From contig SLDE01000068.1 of assembly GCA_007125455.1 (NCBI GenBank), forward strand, positions 1 to 13,471: a stretch of 13,471 nucleotides of DNA, given 5' to 3'. Numbering within the stretch: the stretch's first letter is position 1; each line of letters starts with the position of its first letter. Both the position numbers and the translations under genes were made by a program. Under the pieces are notes generated by a model, which was given only the letters and a program-made list of their open reading frames with translations, did no database searches and was not told where the DNA came from. Shown one piece after another: positions 6,589 to 13,250 of this stretch. This stretch comes from Ectothiorhodospiraceae bacterium (GTDB taxonomy: Bacteria > Pseudomonadota > Gammaproteobacteria > Thiohalomonadales > Thiohalomonadaceae).

Positions 6589-6602
6589 CAAGGGGAATAT
6601 CC

Positions 6603-7535
6603 ATGTCTTTAGCCTTTGTTTTTCCCGGTCAGGGTTCCCAGTCCGTTGGCATGCTGGCCGATCTGGCCGCGAGTGAAGCGCTGGTCGAGCAAACCTTCGC
6701 CGAGGCCTCCGAGGTCCTGGGCTATGACCTGTGGCAAAAGGTCAGCGCGGGGCCGAGCGACGAGCTCAATCAAACCCATATCACCCAGCCTGCCATGCTG
6801 GCCGCCGGGATCGCCGTATGGCGTATCTGGCAGCAAAAGGGCGGTGCTACCCCGACGATGATGGCCGGTCACAGCCTGGGCGAATACAGTGCCCTGGTGG
6901 CCGCCGGGGCACTGGCCTTTGCCGATGGCATTCGTTTGGTGGCCGAGCGTGGTCGTCTGATGCAGCAGGCAGTACCCGCCGGGAGCGGTGCCATGGCGGC
7001 GATCCTTGGGCTGGATGATGCCCAGGTGGTCGCGGTCTGTGAACAGGCCGCCGAAGGCGAGGTGGTCTCTGCGGTCAACTTCAATGCCATCGGACAGGTG
7101 GTCATCGCCGGGCAAACAGCCGCCGTTGATCGGGCCATGGCGCTCGCCAAAGAGGCTGGTGCCAAGCGCGCCCTGCCGCTGCCGGTGAGCGTGCCCTCGC
7201 ACTGTGCGCTGATGCAACCCGCCGCCGATGAGCTGGGGAAACTGCTGGCCGGGATCACCATCAACCGCCCCAGCATTCCCGTGATCAACAATGCCGATGT
7301 CGCCAGGAGCGAGGATCCGGCCGCCATCCGCGATGCGCTGGTGCGCCAGCTCTCTAGTCCGGTGCGATGGGTGGAAACGGTACAGACGATGGCCGCCGAT
7401 GGTGTCGATACCTTGGTAGAGTGTGGTCCCGGTAAGGTGCTAATGGGGCTCAATAAGCGTATCGTCAAAGAGATGAAGGCGATGGCGGTGCTGGATCCGG
7501 CCAGCCTGGATGCGGCGCTGGCCGAGTTGTCCTGA
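6603..7535 (+). CDS. fabD: Malonyl-CoA:ACP transacylase
   Basis: The 310-residue enzyme moves malonyl groups from CoA to the phosphopantetheine of ACP, supplying the extender unit to FabH and FabF. The N-terminal FVFPGQGSQ motif, the nucleophile Ser91 in GHSLGEY, the conserved Arg116 in AERGRLMQ, His200 in VPSHCALM and the C-terminal VECGPGKVL are all present. Length and spacing match E. coli FabD. The ATG follows an AAGGGGA Shine-Dalgarno sequence. Upstream lies the CACAGAG repeat element and downstream a GC-rich palindromic element, so fabD is flanked by repeats on both sides while still lying in the fab operon. Confidence 0.97.
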   Translation: MSLAFVFPGQGSQSVGMLADLAASEALVEQTFAEASEVLGYDLWQKVSAGPSDELNQTHITQPAMLAAGIAVWRIWQQKGGATPTMMAGHSLGEYSALVAAGALAFADGIRLVAERGRLMQQAVPAGSGAMAAILGLDDAQVVAVCEQAAEGEVVSAVNFNAIGQVVIAGQTAAVDRAMALAKEAGAKRALPLPVSVPSHCALMQPAADELGKLLAGITINRPSIPVINNADVARSEDPAAIRDALVRQLSSPVRWVETVQTMAADGVDTLVECGPGKVLMGLNKRIVKEMKAMAVLDPASLDAALAELS

Positions 7536-7545
7536 ATAGTATCTA

Positions 7546-7592
7546 CTCGCCCCCCTCTCCCCCAATAGGGGAGAGGGGATAAAGAGGGCGAG
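7546..7592. repeat. GC-rich palindromic (REP-like) element between fabD and fabG
   Basis: A perfect 11-bp stem, CCCCTCTCCCC (7552-7562) with GGGGAGAGGGG (7568-7578), encloses the loop CAATA. An outer pair CTCGCCC (7546-7552) and GGGCGAG (7586-7592) adds a second, bulged stem that shares base 7552 with the inner one. The layout resembles REP-like CTCGCCC...GGGAGAGGGG palindromes that occur in many copies in some proteobacterial genomes. It differs from the CACAGAG element. It lacks a following T-run, so it would act on mRNA stability rather than as a classical terminator. Confidence 0.7.
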
Positions 7593-7628
7593 CAGTTACC
7601 CTGAATAAAAGAACAAGGGGAGAGTAAG

Positions 7629-8372
7629 ATGACACTTGCAAACGAAGTTGCGCTGGTTACCGGTGCCAGCCGTGGTATCGGCCAGGCCGTGGCACTGGCG
7701 CTGGGCGCGCGCGGTGCCACCGTGGTCGGCACTGCCACTTCCGAATCCGGTGCCGAGGCGATCAGCGCCTACCTGAAGGAAAACGGCATCAATGGCCGTG
7801 GGGTAGCGATGGATGTTACCCATCAGGCCGATATCGACCGGGTGCTGGAGATGATGGGGGAGGAATATGCCGCCCCTTCCATCCTGGTCAACAACGCCGG
7901 GATCACCCGCGACAACCTGCTGATGCGGATGAAGGACGAGGACTGGGATGCGATCATGGAGACCAACCTCAAGTCGGTCTTCCGTATGTCCAAATCCTGC
8001 CTGCGCCCGATGACCAAGGCACGCAAAGGGCGTATCATTTCCATTGCCTCGGTGGTGGCATTGATGGGCAATGCCGGACAGAGCAACTACGCCGCTGCCA
8101 AGGCGGGAATGATCGGTTTCACCAAGTCACTGGCCCGTGAGATCGGTCCCCGCGGGATCACCGTAAACACCGTTGCGCCAGGCTTCATCGACACCGATAT
8201 GACCAAGGCCCTGGCCGACGAACACAAGCAACTGCTGCTCAACCAGATCCCCCTGGGGCGTCTGGGGCGGCCGGAGGAGATCGCCGCCGCGGTGGCCTTC
8301 CTCGCCTCGCCGGAGGCGGCCTACATCACCGGCGAAACCATCAATGTCAACGGTGGTATGTACATGGGCTAA
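7629..8372 (+). CDS. fabG: 3-oxoacyl-ACP reductase
   Basis: The 247-residue short-chain dehydrogenase reduces 3-oxoacyl-ACP with NADPH in each elongation round. The cofactor loop TGASRGIG is at residues 11-18, NNAG at 88-91, and the catalytic set is Asn113, Ser141, Tyr154 and Lys158 (YAAAK). The C-terminal TGETINVNGGMYMG is typical of genuine FabG and not of general SDR paralogues. The ATG has AAGGGGAGA shortly upstream. The position between fabD and acpP is conserved. About 150 bases follow before acpP, holding a possible acpP promoter. Confidence 0.97.
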   Translation: MTLANEVALVTGASRGIGQAVALALGARGATVVGTATSESGAEAISAYLKENGINGRGVAMDVTHQADIDRVLEMMGEEYAAPSILVNNAGITRDNLLMRMKDEDWDAIMETNLKSVFRMSKSCLRPMTKARKGRIISIASVVALMGNAGQSNYAAAKAGMIGFTKSLAREIGPRGITVNTVAPGFIDTDMTKALADEHKQLLLNQIPLGRLGRPEEIAAAVAFLASPEAAYITGETINVNGGMYMG

Positions 8373-8445
8373 GCTGCTGGATGCCATAAAAGCCATCAAA
8401 ATTGCGCTTTTGCGGCAGCCATCGAATAGCCCGCAGGCATTTGTC

Positions 8446-8474
8446 TGGCATCTGGCGGCGGTTTTCACTACAAT
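8446..8474 (+). promoter_or_regulatory. Possible acpP promoter
   Basis: TACAAT (8469-8474) is a 5 of 6 match to a -10 box, with a poor -35 (TGGCAT, 8446-8451) 17 bases upstream. The -10 lies in the 12-base loop of an inverted repeat with 8-bp arms, GCGGCGGT and ACCGCCGC. The unusually long gap before acpP and the terminator after it fit a separate, highly expressed acpP transcript. The -35 is weak, so this is tentative. Confidence 0.35.
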
Positions 8475-8523
8475 ACCGCCGCAGAAATAACGATTTCTTT
8501 ATACCCTGGAGGATATATCCGTC

Positions 8524-8760
8524 ATGAGCAGTGTTGAAGAGCGCGTCAAAAAGATCGTCGTGGAGCAGCTTGGTGTTAAGGAAGAAGAGGTCAACAACGC
8601 CTCCTCCTTCGTTGATGATCTCGGCGCAGATTCCCTCGACACCGTGGAACTGGTAATGGCTCTGGAAGAAGAGTTTGAAACCGAAATCCCCGATGAGGAA
8701 GCGGAAAAGATCACCACCGTTCAACAGGCGATTGACTATGTCAATTCGAACCTGGGCTAA
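8524..8760 (+). CDS. acpP: Acyl carrier protein
   Basis: The 78-residue, very acidic protein carries the growing acyl chain for FabD, FabH, FabF, FabG and PlsX. The phosphopantetheine attachment serine is Ser37 in DDLGADSLDTVELVMALEEE. The rest shows the standard four-helix pattern and the ending AIDYVNSNLG. The length equals E. coli AcpP. A strong TGGAGGA Shine-Dalgarno sequence at 8507-8513 is 10 bases before the ATG. An intrinsic terminator follows 20 bases after the stop. Together with a possible promoter upstream, this would let the cell make ACP at a much higher level than the neighbouring enzymes. Confidence 0.98.
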   Translation: MSSVEERVKKIVVEQLGVKEEEVNNASSFVDDLGADSLDTVELVMALEEEFETEIPDEEAEKITTVQQAIDYVNSNLG

Positions 8761-8779
8761 GCGATAGTGATAGTCAAGG

Positions 8780-8818
8780 GGCCGCGACCACCTCACCGGT
8801 GGGCGCGGCCTTTTGTTT
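8780..8818 (+). terminator. Intrinsic terminator after acpP
   Basis: GGCCGCG (8780-8786) pairs with CGCGGCC (8804-8810). After one mismatch the stem continues with CCACC and GGTGG around a 5-base loop. TTTTGTTT follows. It lies between acpP and fabF, so fabF must be reached by read-through or have its own promoter. Confidence 0.85.
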
Positions 8819-8887
8819 GTAAGCGATCGGCTTTGCCGTCGGTCGTGTCAGGGCATGGATTTAAGTACGTTTAAAGAGGGCAGAGCC

Positions 8888-10126
8888 TTGTCAAAGCGTC
8901 GTGTTGTGATTACTGGGATGGGCATGGTTTCGCCCGTAGGCCTGACCGTCAAGGAGTCCTGGGCCAATATTCTGGCGGGCAAGAGCGGGGTGGCACCGAT
9001 CACCAGCTTCGATACCACCGGCTTTAGCACCACCTTCGGTGGTACCGTCAAAGACTTCGATGCCAGCCAGTATCTGTCACCGAAGGAAGCCAAAAAGATG
9101 GACCCCTTCATCCACTACGGCATCGCTGCGTCCATCGAGGCGATCCAGGACGCCGGACTGGAAGTGACCGAACAAAACGCCGAGCGTATCGGCGTGGCGA
9201 TCGGCTCGGGGATTGGCGGCCTGCCTGGTATCGAAAAGGGCCACGAGGCCTACATGAAGGGTGGCCCGCGGCGTATCTCGCCCTTCTTCGTGCCCAGTAA
9301 TATCATCAACATGATCTCGGGGCATGTCTCGATCATGTATGGCCTGAAGGGGCCCAACATCGCCCTGGTTACCGCCTGTGCCACCGGCACCCACAGCATC
9401 GGCGATGCCGCACGGCTGATCGAATACGGCGATGCCGACGTGATGCTTGCCGGTGGTGCCGAGATGGCCACCTCACCGATGGGGCTGGGTGGCTTCGGCT
9501 CTGCTCGCGCGCTCTCCACCCGCAACGACAACCCCGAGGCGGCCAGCCGTCCCTGGGATAAGGATCGCGACGGCTTCGTCCTCAGCGACGGCGCCGGGGT
9601 GATGGTGCTGGAAGAATACGAGCACGCCAAGGCCCGTGGTGCCACCATCTACGCCGAGGTCTGCGGCTACGGCCTGAGTGGCGACGCCTACCATATGACC
9701 CTGCCCTCCGAGGGTGGCGAAGGTGCCTCCCGCTGCATGGTGAACGCACTACGCAACGGTGGGATTAACCCTGAGCAGATCGGCTATATCAATGCCCACG
9801 GCACCTCCACCCCGGCTGGCGATGTCGCCGAGACCATGGCCGCCAAGCGTACCTTTGGCGCGCATGTCCACCAGCTGGCAATGAGCTCCACCAAGTCGAT
9901 GACCGGCCACCTGCTCGGTGCCGCCGGCGGGATCGAGGCGATCTTCACCGCCCTGGCCATCCACGACCAGGTGGCCCCGCCCACCATCAACCTCGACAAC
10001 CCCGATGAGGGCTGTGACCTCAACTACGTCGCCCATAGCGCTCAGGAGATGAAGCTGGACTACGCCCTGTCCAACTCCTTTGGCTTCGGCGGCACCAACG
10101 CCACCCTGGTGTTGGGCAAGGTCTGA
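8888..10126 (+). CDS. fabF: Beta-ketoacyl-ACP synthase II
   Basis: The 412-residue condensing enzyme elongates acyl-ACP with malonyl-ACP and is important for cis-vaccenate formation and temperature control of membrane lipids. The catalytic residues are Cys164 (TACATGTH), His304 (NAHGTSTPAGD) and His341 (MTGHLLGAAGG). The C-terminal NSFGFGGTNATLVL is intact. I start at a TTG (8888-8890), with GAGGG (8876-8880) 7 bases before it. The resulting MSKRRVVITGMGMVSPVG matches E. coli FabF MSKRRVVVTGLGML and its 413-residue length. Upstream in-frame ATGs at 8855 and 8813 would add 11 or 25 non-conserved residues, and the latter begins in the T-run of the acpP terminator. Confidence 0.95.
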   Translation: MSKRRVVITGMGMVSPVGLTVKESWANILAGKSGVAPITSFDTTGFSTTFGGTVKDFDASQYLSPKEAKKMDPFIHYGIAASIEAIQDAGLEVTEQNAERIGVAIGSGIGGLPGIEKGHEAYMKGGPRRISPFFVPSNIINMISGHVSIMYGLKGPNIALVTACATGTHSIGDAARLIEYGDADVMLAGGAEMATSPMGLGGFGSARALSTRNDNPEAASRPWDKDRDGFVLSDGAGVMVLEEYEHAKARGATIYAEVCGYGLSGDAYHMTLPSEGGEGASRCMVNALRNGGINPEQIGYINAHGTSTPAGDVAETMAAKRTFGAHVHQLAMSSTKSMTGHLLGAAGGIEAIFTALAIHDQVAPPTINLDNPDEGCDLNYVAHSAQEMKLDYALSNSFGFGGTNATLVLGKV

Positions 10127-10138
10127 GCCTGACGACAT

Positions 10139-10159
10139 GATGGGGGCCTGTCCCCCATC
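10139..10159 (+). promoter_or_regulatory. Perfect hairpin between fabF and pabC
   Basis: GATGGGGG (10139-10146) and CCCCCATC (10152-10159) form an 8-bp perfect stem around the loop CCTGT, just after the fabF stop. No T-run follows. It sits 20 bases before the pabC ATG, which has no good Shine-Dalgarno sequence. It may protect the 3' end of the fabF message or hold down pabC translation. Confidence 0.55.
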
Positions 10160-10179
10160 CTCGTCCATCATCCCCGCCA

Positions 10180-11007
10180 ATGTTCGATAACGCCCCCAGC
10201 ATACTAGTCGATGGTGAACCACTGGATAGCATCGCCGTCAGCGATCGCGCCATCCACTATGGCGACGGGCTATTTGAAACCATCGCAATCAGCCATGGTC
10301 GACCACAATTGTGGTCGGCCCACATGGAGCGGCTACTGGCCGGTTGCAGCCGTCTGGGGATCCCCCTGCCTGATCTTCAGCGCCTGGCGGCAGAGAGCGA
10401 ACAGCTCTGCCGGGATCACTCACAAGCGATACTCAAGGTTATTATCACCCGTGGCAGCGGAGGACGCGGCTACCGCAGCCCCGCCCAACCCGCGCCCCGG
10501 CGTGTAGTGATCCGCTACCCCTGGCCTGCCATGCCCGACTGGCAACAGGGTGTACGCCTACGCTGGTGTCGCACCCCGCTGGGCTGCAATCCGCTGCTGG
10601 CCGGGATCAAGCACCTCAATCGCCTGGAACAGGTATTGGCGCGCAACGAGTGGCAGGATGAAGGGATCTACGAAGGCCTGATGTGTGATCCCCAGGGTCA
10701 TCTGGTCGAAGGGACAATGAGCAACCTCTTTGCATGGCGTGATGGTGTATTGTACACCCCAGACCTGAGCCACTGCGGGGTCGCCGGAGTCATGCGCCAA
10801 CAACTGCTTGCCATGGCGCAACAGATGGGTATGCGCTGTGAGCACCTGCGCCAACAAGGGCCGGCATGGGAGGGGATGGAAGAGCTGATGATCAGCAACA
10901 GCCTGATCGGTGTGGTGCCCGTATCCCAGCTCGGTGAGCAGCGTTTCGAGATCCGCCGTGGGCTAGAACTGCGCCGTGCTATGCAAAGCTGGCTGGAGGG
11001 AAGATAA
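10180..11007 (+). CDS. pabC: Aminodeoxychorismate lyase
   Basis: The 275-residue PLP enzyme of fold type IV splits 4-amino-4-deoxychorismate into p-aminobenzoate and pyruvate for folate synthesis. The N-terminal region shows AVSDRAIHYGDGLFET, typical of the family. The PLP lysine is Lys144 in AGIKHLNRLEQVLAR, and VEGTMSNLFAW follows. The pabC position between fabF and mltG is the E. coli arrangement and supports this over the related branched-chain or D-amino-acid aminotransferases. The ATG at 10180 has no clear Shine-Dalgarno sequence and follows a hairpin, consistent with low expression. The stop TAA is one base from the mltG start. Confidence 0.93.
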   Translation: MFDNAPSILVDGEPLDSIAVSDRAIHYGDGLFETIAISHGRPQLWSAHMERLLAGCSRLGIPLPDLQRLAAESEQLCRDHSQAILKVIITRGSGGRGYRSPAQPAPRRVVIRYPWPAMPDWQQGVRLRWCRTPLGCNPLLAGIKHLNRLEQVLARNEWQDEGIYEGLMCDPQGHLVEGTMSNLFAWRDGVLYTPDLSHCGVAGVMRQQLLAMAQQMGMRCEHLRQQGPAWEGMEELMISNSLIGVVPVSQLGEQRFEIRRGLELRRAMQSWLEGR

Positions 11008-11008
11008 G

Positions 11009-12049
11009 TTGCGCAACTTGCTATTCAAATTGCTGGGTTTGTTGATCCTACTGGGTAGTTTTCTGCTTGGCTGGTTGTGGATGAGCTACCAAGGTTTCAT
11101 GGAAGGCGCGCTGCACGAGCAAGAGGAGGCGGTGATCCTCGAAGTCGCCCCCGGTAGCAGCCTGTATGCCATCGCCCGCGAGCTGGAACGGCGTGAATGG
11201 CTCAAGGACGCCCGCTACTTCGTCTGGATGGCCCGCCTCAAGGGCGATGCCGAGCGGGTTCGTGCCGGTGAATACCCGGTCCAACCGGGCACCACACCGC
11301 CGCAACTGCTTCAGCAAATGGTAGAGGGGAGGGTACTGCAGCACAGCTTTACCATCATCGAGGGCTGGAGCTTCCGTGAACTGAGCAAGCAGCTACAGCG
11401 CCACCCCGCCTTACGCCACACCCTGGACGATCCGCAAGAGATCATGCAGCAGCTGGGCTATCCGCAACTGCATCCCGAGGGCCAGTTTTTGCCCGAAACC
11501 TACCATTTCCCGCGGGGCTTCACCGACGTACAACTGCTCGAACGTGCCCACCGTTCACTCCAGCAGGTACTCACCCGTGAGTGGGAGAACCGTAGCGACG
11601 ATCTGCCGCTGGAAAGCCCCTACGAGGCGTTGATCCTCGCCTCCATCATAGAACGCGAGACCGGCGTAGCCCATGAGCGTGGTGAGATCGCCGGGGTATT
11701 CGTGCGCCGCCTGCAAAAGGGCATGCGCCTGCAGACCGATCCCACCGTGATCTACGGCATGGGCGATAGCTACCAAGGGCGTATTCTGCGTCGCCACCTA
11801 GAGCAGGACACGCCCTACAACACCTACACCCGCCACGGCCTCACCCCGACCCCCATCGCCATGCCCAGCGCCGAGGCGATCCACGCCGCGCTCAACCCCA
11901 AAGACGGCGATAGCCTGTTCTTCGTCGCCCGAGGCGACGGCAGCCACCACTTCTCCGCCACCTACGCCGAACACCGCGAAGCGGTAAGGCGTTACCAACT
12001 GAACCGCCGCGAGGACTACCGATCCTTCCCCGCACCTGTCACACAGTGA
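11009..12049 (+). CDS. mltG: Endolytic murein transglycosylase MltG (YceG)
   Basis: The 346-residue inner-membrane protein cuts nascent glycan strands and so sets their length. It has a short cytoplasmic start, one transmembrane helix (about residues 4-25), a LysM-like region and the catalytic YceG domain. The catalytic glutamate is in ASIIERETG (Glu215), followed by GMRLQTDPTVIYGMG and the YNTYTRHGLTPTPIAMP segment. I start at a TTG at 11009, one base after the pabC stop, because GGAGGG (10995-11000) is 8 bases before it and the product MRNLLFKLLGLL opens straight into the membrane helix. An ATG at 10976 inside pabC has no ribosome site and adds 11 polar residues. In E. coli tmk follows. Here the plus-strand run of genes ends. 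Confidence 0.94.
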   Translation: MRNLLFKLLGLLILLGSFLLGWLWMSYQGFMEGALHEQEEAVILEVAPGSSLYAIARELERREWLKDARYFVWMARLKGDAERVRAGEYPVQPGTTPPQLLQQMVEGRVLQHSFTIIEGWSFRELSKQLQRHPALRHTLDDPQEIMQQLGYPQLHPEGQFLPETYHFPRGFTDVQLLERAHRSLQQVLTREWENRSDDLPLESPYEALILASIIERETGVAHERGEIAGVFVRRLQKGMRLQTDPTVIYGMGDSYQGRILRRHLEQDTPYNTYTRHGLTPTPIAMPSAEAIHAALNPKDGDSLFFVARGDGSHHFSATYAEHREAVRRYQLNRREDYRSFPAPVTQ

Positions 12050-12095
12050 GTCATCCCCCGATCCTTGAGGGAGGGCAGCTCGCTGCGCAAAGCGG

Positions 12096-12278
12096 CTAAA
12101 CCATCATCACCAGTAGCGTGATAAAGCCCGCCACCAAGGCCAGCGGGATCAGCGCCGACATCCACTCCTGACTGCTCCCCTTAGGGCTGTTCTTGATCAT
12201 CTCCTTGGCGCGAGGCAGCAGGAACAGCAACATCATCCCCAGCAGCAGCGCCATGCCAATCTTCATCCACATATCCAT
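12096..12278 (-). CDS. Small two-helix membrane protein, function unknown
   Basis: I do not recognise a named family with certainty. The 60-residue product begins MDMWMKIGMALLLGMMLLFL, giving one membrane helix (about residues 5-22). A short hydrophilic loop with RAKEMIKNSPKGSSQEWM (about 23-40) follows, then a second helix ending in LLVMMV. The ends suggest a helical hairpin in the inner membrane with a positively charged loop; by the positive-inside rule the loop would be cytoplasmic. AGGGGAG lies 6 bases before this ATG. An upstream in-frame start would run through the terminator of yccA. It is convergent with mltG (46 bases apart) and follows yccA on the same strand. Clean codon structure, a good ribosome site and hydrophobic periodicity support a real gene. 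Confidence 0.7.
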   Translation of the reverse strand: MDMWMKIGMALLLGMMLLFLLPRAKEMIKNSPKGSSQEWMSALIPLALVAGFITLLVMMV

Positions 12279-12302
12279 CACATACTCCCCTAATTCGTCT
12301 CC

Positions 12303-12338
12303 CGGAAACAACAAACCCCGCACAGGGCGGGGCTTGTT
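12303..12338 (-). terminator. Intrinsic terminator of yccA
   Basis: CCCCGC and GCGGGG pair around a 5-base loop, with the stem extended by AACAA and TTGTT after one mismatch. Read on the minus strand the stem is followed by a T-rich tract (GTTTGTTGTTT). It lies 22 bases after the yccA stop and immediately in front of the ribosome site of the small membrane protein gene. Confidence 0.8.
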
Positions 12339-12360
12339 AGCATCAACCTAAGCCTGGCGT

Positions 12361-13029
12361 TTAGTCGCGGGACATCGCGCCCAGCAGGTGCAGCAGATTG
12401 ACGAAGATATTGAAGATGCTCAGATAGAGGCTCACCGTCATCATCAAGTAATTGCCATGGGGCTCATGGATCATGCGGCTGGTGTCATACAGGATAAAGC
12501 CGCTCATCAGCATGATCACCACCGCAGAAAGCGCCAGAGACAGGGCCGGGATAGCCAGGAAGATATTGGCAATCATTGCCACCAGCGCCACGATAAAGCC
12601 GGTGATCAAAAAGCCGCCCATGAAGCTGAAGTTCTTACGAGTGGTCAGCGCATAGCCGGAGAGGGTCAGGAAGATCACCCCGGTGCCGCCCATCGCCATG
12701 CCCACGATCTGCGGGCCATTGGCCAGCGCCAGATAATGGTTCAGCGTCGGGCCCAGGCCCAGGCCCAGCAGGCCAGTGATGGCGAATACCACCCCGAGAC
12801 CTGCGGCCGAGTTGGCCGTCTTGGGCAACACGAAGAACATCATCAGCATCGCGCCACCCATGGTCACCAGACTCATGATGGGGCTCATGTTCAGCATCAT
12901 GCCCACCGCCGCCATCAACGCACTGAACAGCAGCGTCATCGACAGCAGGGTATAGGTGTTACGGATCAGCTTGTTCGTCTCCAGCGTCAGCGCGCTGGAC
13001 TGGCTGTGCATGGTTTCGTGGTTACTCAT
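12361..13029 (-). CDS. yccA: YccA, Bax inhibitor-1 family inner-membrane protein, FtsH modulator
   Basis: The 222-residue product is a seven-helix inner-membrane protein. It aligns with E. coli YccA along its length, including LIRNTYTLLSMTLLFSA, the GLGPTLNHYL loop, YALTTRKNFSFMGG and the ending GAMSRD (E. coli GFASRD). E. coli YccA is a slowly degraded substrate of FtsH that limits its attack on jammed SecY. Residues 1-20 form a polar cytoplasmic tail, the part FtsH grips in E. coli. I start at the ATG at 13029, which has AAGGAG 6 bases upstream. A GTG at 13047 would add six residues and place the ribosome site inside the gene. The gene adjoins tRNA-Ser(UGA), as I recall is also the case in E. 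coli. Confidence 0.93.
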   Translation of the reverse strand: MSNHETMHSQSSALTLETNKLIRNTYTLLSMTLLFSALMAAVGMMLNMSPIMSLVTMGGAMLMMFFVLPKTANSAAGLGVVFAITGLLGLGLGPTLNHYLALANGPQIVGMAMGGTGVIFLTLSGYALTTRKNFSFMGGFLITGFIVALVAMIANIFLAIPALSLALSAVVIMLMSGFILYDTSRMIHEPHGNYLMMTVSLYLSIFNIFVNLLHLLGAMSRD

Positions 13030-13052
13030 CGACAACTCCTTGCTCACGCAAA

Positions 13053-13082
13053 GTTATAGTTAAAAACCGATCACCCAGTAAA
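13053..13082 (-). promoter_or_regulatory. Candidate yccA promoter
   Basis: On the minus strand TATAAC (13053-13058) is a 5 of 6 match to a -10 box. An 18-base spacer precedes it and the -35 is TTTACT (13077-13082), a 4 of 6 match. This would give a leader of roughly 17 bases containing the AAGGAG ribosome site. The position is good and the -35 is only moderate. Confidence 0.4.
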
Positions 13083-13129
13083 AAGGGCAAGATAGCGCAT
13101 AGCATACATGGATAGGGCGTAATTTCAAG

Positions 13130-13159
13130 TTGGCAAAGCGAGCTTAAATCCGGTAAGAT
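13130..13159 (+). promoter_or_regulatory. Candidate promoter for tRNA-Ser
   Basis: TTGGCA (13130-13135), an 18-base spacer and TAAGAT (13154-13159) make a plausible sigma70 promoter facing the tRNA. It would leave about 127 bases of 5' leader to be removed by processing. No better promoter is visible closer to the tRNA. Confidence 0.4.
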
Positions 13160-13250
13160 TCGCATCCTGAAATTGACTGACGCCCACATCTTGCAATGAG
13201 ACAGGGGAAATCGCAGTAAAGTTCACAAGTGGCGGTTCCCGCCGCGTCGC

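Noticed and set aside
6869..7738. 289-codon minus-strand frame opposite fabD and the start of fabG
   Set aside because: It is rich in Ser, Ala, Thr and Pro with no motif, crosses the intergenic palindrome and lies entirely antisense to two well-supported genes.
8347..8796. 149-codon minus-strand frame covering acpP and its upstream gap
   Set aside because: It reads through the acpP terminator and the whole of acpP on the opposite strand, with no ribosome site and no family resemblance that I can see.
12388..13059. 223-codon plus-strand frame opposite yccA
   Set aside because: The product is almost all His, Gln, Arg and Ala, the typical antisense reading of a hydrophobic membrane gene.
13173..13201. 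Alternative tRNA promoter with TTGACT as -35
   Set aside because: No acceptable -10 box lies 16-18 bases downstream.
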